Of a DNA stretch of 64,000 nucleotides, positions 1-7,769 are shown in pieces. Within the stretch, counting starts at the first letter, position 1. The number at the start of each line of letters is the position of its first letter. The DNA lies in the NCBI RefSeq assembly GCF_007197755.1, contig NZ_CP041636.1, positions 310,001-374,000 on the forward strand, written 5' to 3'. This DNA comes from Ferrovibrio terrae. Lineage in GTDB: Bacteria; Pseudomonadota; Alphaproteobacteria; Ferrovibrionales; Ferrovibrionaceae. Both the position numbers and the translations under genes were made by a program. The notes beneath the pieces are model-generated. The model saw only the letters and a program-made list of their open reading frames with translations. It searched no databases and was not told where the DNA came from.

Positions 1-819
1 GTCAGCTATGTCGTGATCGATCCGGCGACCAGAAACTGTGCCATCGTGGACTCGGTACTCGACTACGATCCGGCGTCCGGCCGCACAAAAACCGCGTCCG
101 CTGACAGCATCATCGCCTTCATCCGCCAGCAGGGCCTGACGCTCGACTGGATTCTTGAAACGCATGTCCATGCCGATCATCTTTCCGCCGCGCCTTATAT
201 CAAGCAGCAGCTGGACGGCCGGATCGGCATCGGCTTCAACATCACCGTCGTTCAGAACGTGTTCGGCAAGGTGTTCAATGCCGGCACCGAATTCGCCCGC
301 GACGGCAGCCAGTTCGACCATCTGTTCCGCGATGGCGAGACGTTCCGGATCGGCAATATCGAAGCCCGCGTTCTGCATACCCCCGGCCATACGCCGGCCT
401 GCATGACCTATGTGATCGGCGATGTCGCCTTCGTCGGCGATACGCTGTTCATGCCCGATTACGGCACGGCGCGCTGCGACTTCCCCGGCGGCGATGCGCG
501 CGAACTCTATCGCTCGATCCGCAAGATCTTCGCCCTGCCGCCGGAAACGCGCCTGTTCATGTGCCATGACTACAAGGCGCCGGGCCGCGAGGACTATCGC
601 TGGGAAACCACGGTGGCGGCGGAGCGCACCGGCAATATCCATGTTCATGACGGCGTGGACGAGGACAGCTTCGTCGCCATGCGGCGCAAGCGCGACGCCA
701 CCCTGGATATGCCGCGTCTGATCCTGCCATCGGTGCAGGTCAATATGCGCGCCGGCAAACTGCCGCCGGCAGAGAGCAACGGCACGCGCTATCTGAAAAT
801 CCCGCTCGACGCCCTCTGA
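1..819 (+). CDS. MBL-fold hydrolase, persulfide dioxygenase-like (5' end outside window)
   Basis: Metallo-beta-lactamase fold protein of the ETHE1/Blh type, which in characterised members oxidises glutathione persulfide to sulfite. The metal motif THVHADH is at positions 160-180, followed by HTPGHTP and VGDTLF segments and a late CHDY histidine, giving the full ligand set of the family. The reading frame is open to base 1 (VSYVVIDPATRN), and family members begin upstream of this, so the gene is cut by the window edge; the GTG at 13 is internal. The next gene, a TauE/SafE permease, starts 2 bp after the stop, matching BigR-type sulfide-detoxification operons. The cognate ArsR-family repressor, if present, would be upstream and is not visible. 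Confidence 0.85.
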   Translation, partial: VSYVVIDPATRNCAIVDSVLDYDPASGRTKTASADSIIAFIRQQGLTLDWILETHVHADHLSAAPYIKQQLDGRIGIGFNITVVQNVFGKVFNAGTEFARDGSQFDHLFRDGETFRIGNIEARVLHTPGHTPACMTYVIGDVAFVGDTLFMPDYGTARCDFPGGDARELYRSIRKIFALPPETRLFMCHDYKAPGREDYRWETTVAAERTGNIHVHDGVDEDSFVAMRRKRDATLDMPRLILPSVQVNMRAGKLPPAESNGTRYLKIPLDAL

Positions 820-821
820 TC

Positions 822-1598
822 ATGCTGACACTTACGGCAGCACAGACAGCCTTGGCGCTGGCCTCGGGCGGCGTGGTCGGCTTAGCCCTGGCGCTGGTCG
901 GCGGCGGCGGGTCGATCCTTGCCGTTCCCGCACTGCTCTATCTCGTCGGCCTGAGCGACACGCACCTCGCCATCGGCACCAGCGCGCTGGCGGTTGCCGT
1001 AAATGCCTTTGCCAATCTCGCCATGCACGCGCGTCAGCAGCCGGTGAAATGGCGTTGTGCCGCCGTCTATGCCGCCAGCGGCGTGCTGGGGGCCGCCATC
1101 GGCTCCACATTCGGCAAGCTGGTGGATGGCCGCCAGCTTCTGCTGCTGTTCGCGGCTGCCATGGTGGCGGTGGGATTCGCGATGCTGCGGCCCAAGGCGG
1201 CCGGCGGCGATCCGGATGTCCAGCTCAACGCCCGCATCTTTCCGAAACTGGCGATCTTCGGCCTGATGACCGGATTGGCGAGCGGCTTTTTCGGCATCGG
1301 CGGCGGCTTCATGGTCGTGCCGGGACTGATGGCCGGCAGCGGCATGCCCATGCTGAACGCGGTTGCCGCGTCTCTGCTTTCGGTCGGCAGTTTCGGATTC
1401 ACCACGGCTGCGAATTACGCATTCAGCAGTCAGGTTCACTGGATCGCCGCCGGCTGGTTTATCGCCGGTGGTCTGATCGGCGGCGTGATCGGGCTCCGCC
1501 TTGCCGTTCATGCCGCAACCCGCAAGGGATTGCTGAACCGGATCTTCGCCGCACTGATCTTCTGCGTCGCCGCCTACATTGTCTGGCGCGCGATCTGA
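822..1598 (+). CDS. TauE/SafE family (TSUP) sulfite/sulfur-compound permease
   Basis: 258-aa integral membrane protein made almost wholly of hydrophobic helices, with the two related glycine-rich segments typical of the TSUP fold: GGGGS near residue 28 and GIGGGF near residue 163, reflecting the internal duplication of the family. It begins 2 bp after the persulfide-dioxygenase-like gene, so the two are very likely cotranscribed. A sulfite or thiosulfate exporter is a natural partner, since the dioxygenase makes sulfite. The exact substrate cannot be read from sequence. Its stop codon directly abuts the stop of the convergent monooxygenase gene. Confidence 0.85.
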   Translation: MLTLTAAQTALALASGGVVGLALALVGGGGSILAVPALLYLVGLSDTHLAIGTSALAVAVNAFANLAMHARQQPVKWRCAAVYAASGVLGAAIGSTFGKLVDGRQLLLLFAAAMVAVGFAMLRPKAAGGDPDVQLNARIFPKLAIFGLMTGLASGFFGIGGGFMVVPGLMAGSGMPMLNAVAASLLSVGSFGFTTAANYAFSSQVHWIAAGWFIAGGLIGGVIGLRLAVHAATRKGLLNRIFAALIFCVAAYIVWRAI

Positions 1599-2771
1599 TC
1601 AGCCGCCATACAGCCAGTCATTGCCGGCATAGGCCTGCGCCTGGTTGCGGCCCGACAGCAGGCCATTGCGCAGTTCACGTACCGGTCCGGTGGCGTGATA
1701 AAAATCGCCATAGACCCGCGCCATCACCTGCACCCGCGCGGTGCGCAGGTAACGTTCCTGCTGATAGGCCAGGAAAGCGGCATGAGGATCGTCACGCCGC
1801 GCCGCCATTTTCTCGGCCAGGCAGACGGCATCTTCGATCGCCATGCAGGCACCCTGCGCCAGATACTGCAGCATCGGATGCGCCGCATCACCCAGCAGCA
1901 CGATGCGGCCCTTCGTCCAGTTCGCCACCGGCTCGCGGTCGCACAGCACCCACATGCGCCAGGAATCGATCTTGCCGAGCAGGTTATGCACCTGCGGCTG
2001 CTGGTTCTGGAACCGCTCGTTCAGCTCCTCCACGTCGCCGAAGGCGTTCCAGCCTTCTTCGTAGCGGTTGGAGTGGAATACCGCGACCAGGTTGAACAGC
2101 TCGCCGCGCCGCAGCGGGTAATGCACCAGATGCGTCTTCGGCCCGGCCCAGAGCACCACGTTATTCTCGAACTGGCCCTGCGGCACGTCAGCCGCCGGCA
2201 GCACGGCGCGATAGGCGATATGGCCAGACACGCGCGGCTTGCCGTCGTTGACGATGTCGGCGCGCACCTGCGACCACAGGCCGTCACAGGCGATCAGGCT
2301 GTCACCCGCGATCTTTTCACCATCGGCCAGCGTTACCGTCACGCCAGTGCCGCTATCCTGCCAGGCCATCACCTTGGCGTTGTTGCGCAACGTGATGGCC
2401 TTCTGTGCCAGACAGGCCTGCAGCAATGTGCCGTGCAGGTCGGCGCGATGCGTCACCGCATAGGGCATCCCCCAATGCGCGCGCGCCTGGTCGCCCATCG
2501 GGATTTTTGTCACGACCTCGCCGGTCAGGGCATCGCGCATGATCAGGTTTTCAGGAAACACCGCATCGGCTTCGATGGCAGCGCGAATGCCGAGCGCCTC
2601 AAAGCGGCGGAACACATTGGGCCCAAGCTGAATCCCGGCGCCGACTTCCTTGAACTCGGCCGACTGCTCCAGCAGCACCGAACCGATGCCTTTCAGCGCC
2701 AGCGCCAGCGCCGTCGCCAGTCCGCCAATGCCGCCGCCGATGATGATGACCGGCCGATTCATCCCCGTCAT
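1599..2771 (-). CDS. FAD-dependent aromatic monooxygenase (3-hydroxybenzoate 6-hydroxylase-like)
   Basis: 390-aa class A flavoprotein monooxygenase. The N-terminal dinucleotide-binding motif GGGIGG is at residues 12-17, the ACDG segment lies mid-protein, and the FAD-ribityl GDAAHP motif is near residue 295. Overall similarity is closest in my judgement to 3-hydroxybenzoate 6-hydroxylase/salicylate hydroxylase-type enzymes acting on hydroxylated aromatic acids with NAD(P)H; substrate assignment is inference. Two starts are possible, ATG 2771 and ATG 2762: GGGGGAG sits about 7 nt before the first and GGAGA about 9 nt before the second. A 7-bp inverted repeat lies just upstream. No ring-cleavage genes are adjacent. 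Confidence 0.8.
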   Translation of the reverse strand: MTGMNRPVIIIGGGIGGLATALALALKGIGSVLLEQSAEFKEVGAGIQLGPNVFRRFEALGIRAAIEADAVFPENLIMRDALTGEVVTKIPMGDQARAHWGMPYAVTHRADLHGTLLQACLAQKAITLRNNAKVMAWQDSGTGVTVTLADGEKIAGDSLIACDGLWSQVRADIVNDGKPRVSGHIAYRAVLPAADVPQGQFENNVVLWAGPKTHLVHYPLRRGELFNLVAVFHSNRYEEGWNAFGDVEELNERFQNQQPQVHNLLGKIDSWRMWVLCDREPVANWTKGRIVLLGDAAHPMLQYLAQGACMAIEDAVCLAEKMAARRDDPHAAFLAYQQERYLRTARVQVMARVYGDFYHATGPVRELRNGLLSGRNQAQAYAGNDWLYGG

Positions 2772-2788
2772 TCTCCGTCTCCCCCAAT

Positions 2789-2808
2789 ATAGTCCTTACA
2801 CGGACTAT
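2789..2808. promoter_or_regulatory. Inverted repeat ATAGTCC-N6-GGACTAT, candidate operator
   Basis: Perfect 7-bp inverted repeat with a 6-nt spacer, 18 bp upstream of the monooxygenase start. It could be an operator for a dimeric regulator or a 5'-UTR hairpin. No regulator gene is next to it, so the assignment is tentative. Confidence 0.4.
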
Positions 2809-2891
2809 TTACTGACGACTATACCGCCGATCCGGGGCGCGATCCAGCAAACTATTGCCGATTCTCCCTTTTCGCGAATCGACAACAGGAT

Positions 2892-2920
2892 TTGACACCT
2901 CATGGGCGAGGTCGAATGAT
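2892..2920 (+). promoter_or_regulatory. Sigma-70-type promoter for nucleobase permease
   Basis: A consensus -35 TTGACA (2892-2897) is followed after 17 nt by AATGAT (2915-2920), which matches the -10 consensus at four of six positions. The promoter points at the permease start at 3022 and implies a 5' leader of roughly 95 nt. Confidence 0.5.
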
Positions 2921-2933
2921 CGACTTTAGTCGA
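2920..2933. promoter_or_regulatory. Palindrome TCGACT-TT-AGTCGA overlapping the predicted transcription start
   Basis: A perfect 6+6 palindrome with a 2-nt centre begins at the last base of the predicted -10 box, so a bound repressor would block the start site of the permease promoter. The regulator is unknown. Confidence 0.4.
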
Positions 2934-3021
2934 AGACAGGCAGCCTCGATTCGCAACGACAAGACCAAACGCTGCCGCTCCGGCGCTCGCACTCGCAGAT
3001 AAAATGCAAAGGGGAAAACCA

Positions 3022-4317
3022 ATGGCACAGTCAGATGGCGGCTTCCTGTCGCGCTGGACTCTGAAAACCGGCGGCGTGATCGCGCCCGACGAACGCCTGC
3101 CGATGGGGCAGACGATTGCACTCGGCCTGCAGCATGTGGTGGCGATGTTCGGTGCCACCGTGCTGGCGCCGTTGCTGATGGGCTTCGATCCGAATGTCTC
3201 GATCCTGTTCTCGGGCATCAGCACGCTGATCTTCTTCTTCATCACCGGCGGCAAGCTGCCGAGCTATCTCGGCTCCAGCTTCTCCTTCATCGCTGTCGTC
3301 ATCGCCGCTACCGCCTATGCCGGCAGCGGCCCGAATGCCAATATCGGTGTCGCGCTGGGCGGCATCATCGCCTGCGGCGCGCTCTATGCCATCATCGGGC
3401 TCATCGTCATGAAGTCCGGCATCGGCTGGATCGAAACCCTGATGCCGCCGGTGGTGACCGGCGCCATCGTCGCCGTGATCGGGCTGAATCTCGCACCGAT
3501 CGCCGTGAAGGGCATCAGCGCCAGCGGCTTCGACGCCTTCATCGGGCTGTTCACCGTGGTCGCCGTCGGCGTCGTCGCGGTCTACACCAGGGGCACCGTG
3601 CAGCGCCTGCCGATCCTGCTCGGCGGCCTGGCGGCTTACGTCATCTATGCCGTGCTGGCCAACGGAATGGGCATGGGCAAGCCGATCGACTTCAGCGGCG
3701 TGATGGCTGCCGCCTGGATCGGCATGCCGAACTTCACCGCGCCCGTGTTCGACGCCAAGGCCATGGCGCTGATCGCCCCCGTCGCGATCATCCTGGTGGC
3801 GGAGAATCTCGGCCATGTGAAGGCGATCGGCGTGATGACCGGCCGCAACCTCGACCCGCTGCTGGGCAAGGCCTTCCTCGGCGACGGCATCGCCACCATG
3901 GTGTCGGGCGCCGGTGGCGGTACCGGCATGACCACCTACGCCGAAAACATGGGCGTCATGGCGGTGACCAAGATCTTCTCCACGCTGGTCTTCATCGTCG
4001 CGGCGCTGTTCGCCATCCTGCTCGGCTTCTCGCCCAAATTCGGCGCGCTGATCCTCACCATCCCAGGCCCTGTCCTTGGCGGCCTGGCGCTGGTGGTGTT
4101 CGGCCTGATCTCGGCCACGGCCGGCCGCATCTGGGTCGAGAACAAGGTCGACTTCTCGAACGCGCGTAACCTGATCACGGTCGGCGTGGCGCTCACCCTC
4201 GGCGCCGGCGACCTGATGCTGAAGTTCGGCGGCTTCTCGCTGGGCGGCATCGGCACCGCCACCTTCGGCGCGATCATCCTCTACCAGATCCTGAACGGCC
4301 GCCAGGCCAACCCGTAA
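3022..4317 (+). CDS. NCS2 family uracil/xanthine permease (RutG/UraA-like)
   Basis: Inner-membrane nucleobase:cation symporter of 431 aa. The opening block (GVIAPDERLPMGQT, then HVVAMFGATVLAPLLMG) and the segments GSSFSFI, LNLAPIAVKG, VAENLGHVKAIG and TTYAENMGVMAVTK closely match the RutG/UraA subgroup, which takes up uracil and related pyrimidines with protons. The start at 3022 is preferred over the in-frame ATG at 3004 because AAAGGGG lies 8-14 nt before 3022. The gene has its own promoter and ends in a strong hairpin terminator located inside the opposing DUF72 gene. No pyrimidine-degradation (rut) genes are adjacent, so the specific substrate is inferred. Confidence 0.88.
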   Translation: MAQSDGGFLSRWTLKTGGVIAPDERLPMGQTIALGLQHVVAMFGATVLAPLLMGFDPNVSILFSGISTLIFFFITGGKLPSYLGSSFSFIAVVIAATAYAGSGPNANIGVALGGIIACGALYAIIGLIVMKSGIGWIETLMPPVVTGAIVAVIGLNLAPIAVKGISASGFDAFIGLFTVVAVGVVAVYTRGTVQRLPILLGGLAAYVIYAVLANGMGMGKPIDFSGVMAAAWIGMPNFTAPVFDAKAMALIAPVAIILVAENLGHVKAIGVMTGRNLDPLLGKAFLGDGIATMVSGAGGGTGMTTYAENMGVMAVTKIFSTLVFIVAALFAILLGFSPKFGALILTIPGPVLGGLALVVFGLISATAGRIWVENKVDFSNARNLITVGVALTLGAGDLMLKFGGFSLGGIGTATFGAIILYQILNGRQANP

Positions 4318-5265
4318 TCAGGATTTCGCCTTCCGGCCCGCGGCGGATTTATTTCCGCCGCGGGTTTTCTTTTGCACGAAATCTTCGAGCGGCGGCAGAC
4401 CGGCGTCTACTTTCAGCCGTTTCGACAGCTTCAGCGCATCGAACGGCGCCTTCACTTTCATGTCGTTGTCGAAATAGACGAAGATATCCTTCACCTTCAC
4501 ATCTGCCTTCGTCGATGAAACCCGGTCGATCTCGCGCGGCGACCGGCTTTTGCTCCAGCTGTGGAACCAGCGCACCCAGTCATCCAGCGCATCATCCGAA
4601 TAGCCGCTGGCATAAAGCTGTTCGGAACCATGCAGCCGCGCATAGACGAAATCGGCGGTGATATCGCCCAGCCGCGGCCAGTCCACCGTATCGGCGACCA
4701 CCAGTCCGACCCTGTATTGGCGCAGCAGCGCCACGAAGCGGTCGTCGCGGAAGCTTTCGTGGCGGATTTCCATGGCATGGCGCAGCGGGCGGTTTTTGTC
4801 CGGTGTCAGGAAGACGCGGCCTTTCATGCCAGCATCATGTTTGCGCGCAAGTTGGGCCGCCGCTTCGGTGTCATGCGGCAGCAACTTCAGGAAATCTTCC
4901 AGCCGCTCCGGATCGAACCGGTAGCTCGGCGGCAGCTGCCACAGGATCGGGCCGAGCTTTTCACCCAGCGCCAAAATCCCTTGCGCGAAGAAATTGGCCA
5001 GCGGTTTTTCGGCCTCGCGCAGCCGGCGGATATGGGTGATGTAGCGTGAGGCCTTGATGGCGAAGACGAAGTCATCCGGCGTACCGTCGCGCCAGCGTTC
5101 GAAAATCGCCGGGCGCTGCTGGCCGTAGAAGGTGCCATTCACCTCGATGCTGGGGAAAGTGCGGGCCGCATAGGCCATCTCATGCGTCTGCGGCAGGCCT
5201 TTGGGGAAAAATACCCCGCGCCAAGGTTTGTAGGTCCAGCCTGAGATGCCGATGCGGATCGCCAT
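4318..5265 (-). CDS. DUF72 domain-containing protein
   Basis: 315-aa protein of the DUF72 (YecE-like) family, a TIM-barrel fold of unknown biochemical role. It begins with the family block RIGISGWTYKPWRG and carries later conserved segments FAIKASRYITHIRRL and VYARLHGSE. The C-terminal 20 residues are basic (TRGGNK, GRKAK) and are encoded by the DNA that also forms the permease terminator on the other strand. The stop codon abuts the permease stop. It follows rfbD by 51 bp in the same direction and may be the last gene of the sugar operon, but there is no functional link I can support. Confidence 0.85.
   Translation of the reverse strand: MAIRIGISGWTYKPWRGVFFPKGLPQTHEMAYAARTFPSIEVNGTFYGQQRPAIFERWRDGTPDDFVFAIKASRYITHIRRLREAEKPLANFFAQGILALGEKLGPILWQLPPSYRFDPERLEDFLKLLPHDTEAAAQLARKHDAGMKGRVFLTPDKNRPLRHAMEIRHESFRDDRFVALLRQYRVGLVVADTVDWPRLGDITADFVYARLHGSEQLYASGYSDDALDDWVRWFHSWSKSRSPREIDRVSSTKADVKVKDIFVYFDNDMKVKAPFDALKLSKRLKVDAGLPPLEDFVQKKTRGGNKSAAGRKAKS
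4337..4373 (+). terminator. Rho-independent terminator of the permease gene
   Basis: Perfect 10-bp G+C stem (4337-4346 with 4355-4364), extendable by one A:T pair, a short T-rich loop, then TTTTCTTTT. It lies 20 nt after the permease stop and entirely within the 3' coding end of the convergent DUF72 gene. Confidence 0.85.
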
Positions 5266-5316
5266 GGCAGTTGAACCCGCTGCCGGAGTTTCGGTTCCGC
5301 AGAACCACGGACGGAG

Positions 5317-6189
5317 TTACTCGTGGCTCAGCAACCGGGCCACACCATGCCGCACGCCCTCCTGCCAGGGCGGCAGGCGGATGCCATAGGCGGCTGCGAT
5401 CTTCGCCGTCGCGAGCACCGAATTCGCCGGGCGCGTCACCGGCGTCGGATAGTCCGCCGTCGAAATCGGATCGACCAGGATGCCGCGCCCCGCCATCGCC
5501 ATCGTGGTGACGGCCAGGCCGTGCCAGGTGGTTTCCCCGCTGCCGGCGAGATGGAAGATACCTGAGAGCGCCGCATCCCGCGCGCCGGCCAGCCGTCTGG
5601 CCATGGCAAGGATCGCCGTCGCCAGGTCCGGCGCATAGGTCGGCGAGCCGTGCTGATCGGCGACAACGCGCAGGCGGTCGCGTTCGGCACTCAGCCGCAG
5701 CATGGTCTTGACGAAATTGGTCCCGAACGGACTGTGCAGCCATGCGGTGCGCAAGATCACCGCGGCTGGAAAAGCCGCCAGCACAGCCTGCTCGCCGGCC
5801 AGTTTCGAGGCGCCGTAAACGCTCTGCGGATGGCAGGCATCGGTCTCGCGCCAGGCGCCTGATCCGGTGCCATCGAACACATAGTCGGTCGAGAGATGGA
5901 TCAGCGGCAGGTTGCGCCGGGCGCAGACATCGGCCACGGCGGCGGCGCCATCACGATTGATGGCAAAAGCCAGATCGGCCTCGCTCTCGGCCCTGTCCAC
6001 GGCGGTATAGGCCGCCGCATTGACAACGATATCCGCGGGCAGTTCATCCAGCGCGACAGCAACCGTTTCCGGTTCCGCCAGATCGAGCAGCGGGCGGCCG
6101 ATGCAGGTGATGGCGGCATCATCGCCGGACAGCTCGGCCAGAGACCGTGCCAGCTGGCCCTGCGTGCCGATCACCGCCACGCGCAGCAT
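5317..6189 (-). CDS. rfbD: dTDP-4-dehydrorhamnose reductase
   Basis: 290-aa short-chain reductase that makes dTDP-L-rhamnose from dTDP-4-dehydro-L-rhamnose. The N-terminal Rossmann motif is GTQGQLA (residues 8-14). The STDYVFDG segment (residues 100-110) and YGASKLAGE supply the catalytic Tyr-x3-Lys. The start at 6189 is chosen because MLRVAVIG is the family N-terminus and lies 2 bp after the rfbC stop; longer open frame upstream overlaps rfbC. It is the last of rfbA-rfbC-rfbD. rfbB is missing from the window. Confidence 0.92.
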   Translation of the reverse strand: MLRVAVIGTQGQLARSLAELSGDDAAITCIGRPLLDLAEPETVAVALDELPADIVVNAAAYTAVDRAESEADLAFAINRDGAAAVADVCARRNLPLIHLSTDYVFDGTGSGAWRETDACHPQSVYGASKLAGEQAVLAAFPAAVILRTAWLHSPFGTNFVKTMLRLSAERDRLRVVADQHGSPTYAPDLATAILAMARRLAGARDAALSGIFHLAGSGETTWHGLAVTTMAMAGRGILVDPISTADYPTPVTRPANSVLATAKIAAAYGIRLPPWQEGVRHGVARLLSHE

Positions 6190-6191
6190 GG

Positions 6192-6791
6192 CTAGGGCTT
6201 GCCGCCATCGCTGCCATTCGTCGTGACGATCAGCGGCGGCAGCGGATAATAAGGCGGCAGGGCTTTCGCCTCGCTCAGCAACGGCGCCGCCATATCCTTC
6301 CTGGCAATCACCGGGTCGGACACTTTCCAGTCGATGCCGATGGCCGGATCGTTCCAGCGGATCGCATGCTCGCAGTTCGGATCGTAGGGCGCGGTGCACT
6401 GATAGAGGAAATCGGCCTGATCACTCAGCACCGAGAAGCCATGCGCAAAGCCCGGCGGAATCCATAGCTGATGATGATTGTCGCCGCTGAGCAGCGTGCC
6501 GGTCCAGCGCCCGAAGGTGGGCGAGCCCTTGCGGATATCGACAGCAACATCGAACACCTCGCCCGCCACCACCGTGACCAGCTTGCCCTGGCCATGCGGC
6601 TCCTGGTAATGCAGGCCGCGAATAACCCCTTTACGGGAACGCGAGAAATTGGTCTGCACCGACGGCACGCCGAGGCCCTGGTTGAGGTAGCGTGGCGCGT
6701 TCCACAACTCCTTGATCGAACCGCGGTCATCGGCAAACACCTTCATCTCGATGATGAAGACGTCGGGGAGGTCGGTGGCGATGATGCGCAT
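6192..6791 (-). CDS. rfbC: dTDP-4-dehydrorhamnose 3,5-epimerase
   Basis: 199-aa cupin-fold epimerase acting on dTDP-4-dehydro-6-deoxyglucose. Diagnostic stretches are DDRGSIKELW, SRKGVIRGLHYQ (with the conserved His of the active site) and LWIPPGFAHGF. Length matches the usual 180-200 aa. It is spaced 2 bp from both rfbA upstream and rfbD downstream, so the three are translated from one transcript. Confidence 0.93.
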   Translation of the reverse strand: MRIIATDLPDVFIIEMKVFADDRGSIKELWNAPRYLNQGLGVPSVQTNFSRSRKGVIRGLHYQEPHGQGKLVTVVAGEVFDVAVDIRKGSPTFGRWTGTLLSGDNHHQLWIPPGFAHGFSVLSDQADFLYQCTAPYDPNCEHAIRWNDPAIGIDWKVSDPVIARKDMAAPLLSEAKALPPYYPLPPLIVTTNGSDGGKP

Positions 6792-6793
6792 GA

Positions 6794-7672
6794 TTAACGC
6801 TCGCGTCCCTCGGTCAGCAGACGGCGGAGATACTGGCCATAGGCGTTCTTGCTGTAGGCGGCCGCGAGCTTTTCCAGTTGCGCTGCATCGATATAGCCCT
6901 GACGCCAGGCCACCTCTTCGGGAGCAGCGATCTTCAGGCCTTGGCGCTTTTCAACCGTGGCGATGAAATTCGAGGCCTCCAGCAGGCTGTCCGGTGTGCC
7001 GGTGTCGAGCCAGGCAAAGCCACGACCGAACAGTTCGACTTTCAGCTTGCCGCGTTTGAGATAGACGTTGTTGAGATCGGTGATCTCCAGCTCGCCACGC
7101 GCCGACGGCTTCAGGCTGGTGGCAATATCGCAAACCTCGCGGTCGTAAAAATAGAGACCGGTGACCGCCCAGTTGGTCGGCGGATTGGCCGGCTTCTCGA
7201 TGATCGCGGTCGGCGTCTTGTCCGGCCCCAGTTCCAGCACGCCATAGCGCTCCGGATCGGCCACCCAGTAGCCGAACACCACCGCGCCATCCCTGATGGC
7301 GGCGGCACGGCGCAGGACGTCGCCGAAACCCTCGCCGTAAAAGATGTTGTCGCCCAGCACCAGCGCACAGGCTTCGCCATTGATGAAATCGCGGCCAATG
7401 ACAAAGGCCTGCGCGATGCCATTGGGCTCCGGCTGCACGGCATAGGTGATCGAGATGCCCCACTGGCTGCCATCGCCCAGCAGGTTGCTGAAGGCGGTCT
7501 GGTCGCGCGGCGTGGTGATCACCAGAATTTCGCGGATGCCGGCCAGCATCAGCGTGGTGAGCGGATGATAGATCATCGGCTTGTCGTAAACCGGGATCAG
7601 CTGCTTGCTGGTCACCGCTGTCGCAGGATGCAGCCGGGAACCGGCGCCGCCCGCCAGGATGATGCCTTTCAT
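6794..7672 (-). CDS. rfbA: Glucose-1-phosphate thymidylyltransferase
   Basis: 292-aa nucleotidyltransferase that makes dTDP-glucose, the common precursor of dTDP-rhamnose and of dTDP-3-amino sugars. The N-terminus [14 protein letters not shown] is the nucleotide-binding signature; [26 protein letters not shown] and [20 protein letters not shown] follow in family order. It feeds both the rhamnose enzymes downstream and the FdtA/FdtB branch upstream in this locus. Confidence 0.94.
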   Translation of the reverse strand: MKGIILAGGAGSRLHPATAVTSKQLIPVYDKPMIYHPLTTLMLAGIREILVITTPRDQTAFSNLLGDGSQWGISITYAVQPEPNGIAQAFVIGRDFINGEACALVLGDNIFYGEGFGDVLRRAAAIRDGAVVFGYWVADPERYGVLELGPDKTPTAIIEKPANPPTNWAVTGLYFYDREVCDIATSLKPSARGELEITDLNNVYLKRGKLKVELFGRGFAWLDTGTPDSLLEASNFIATVEKRQGLKIAAPEEVAWRQGYIDAAQLEKLAAAYSKNAYGQYLRRLLTEGRER

Positions 7673-7769
7673 CGCATTCGGTCCTTCAATTGTCCGCCTG
7701 CCGGATCGTCGGGAGGCAGGCTCAAGTCTGCATCAAATCGACGGTCTGCGCCATCGCCCGGCAGGCGAA

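Noticed and set aside
7696-7721. Inverted repeat GCCTGCC-N12-GGCAGGC before rfbA
   Set aside because: No T-tract follows in the minus direction and it is too short and wide-looped to call a terminator or operator.
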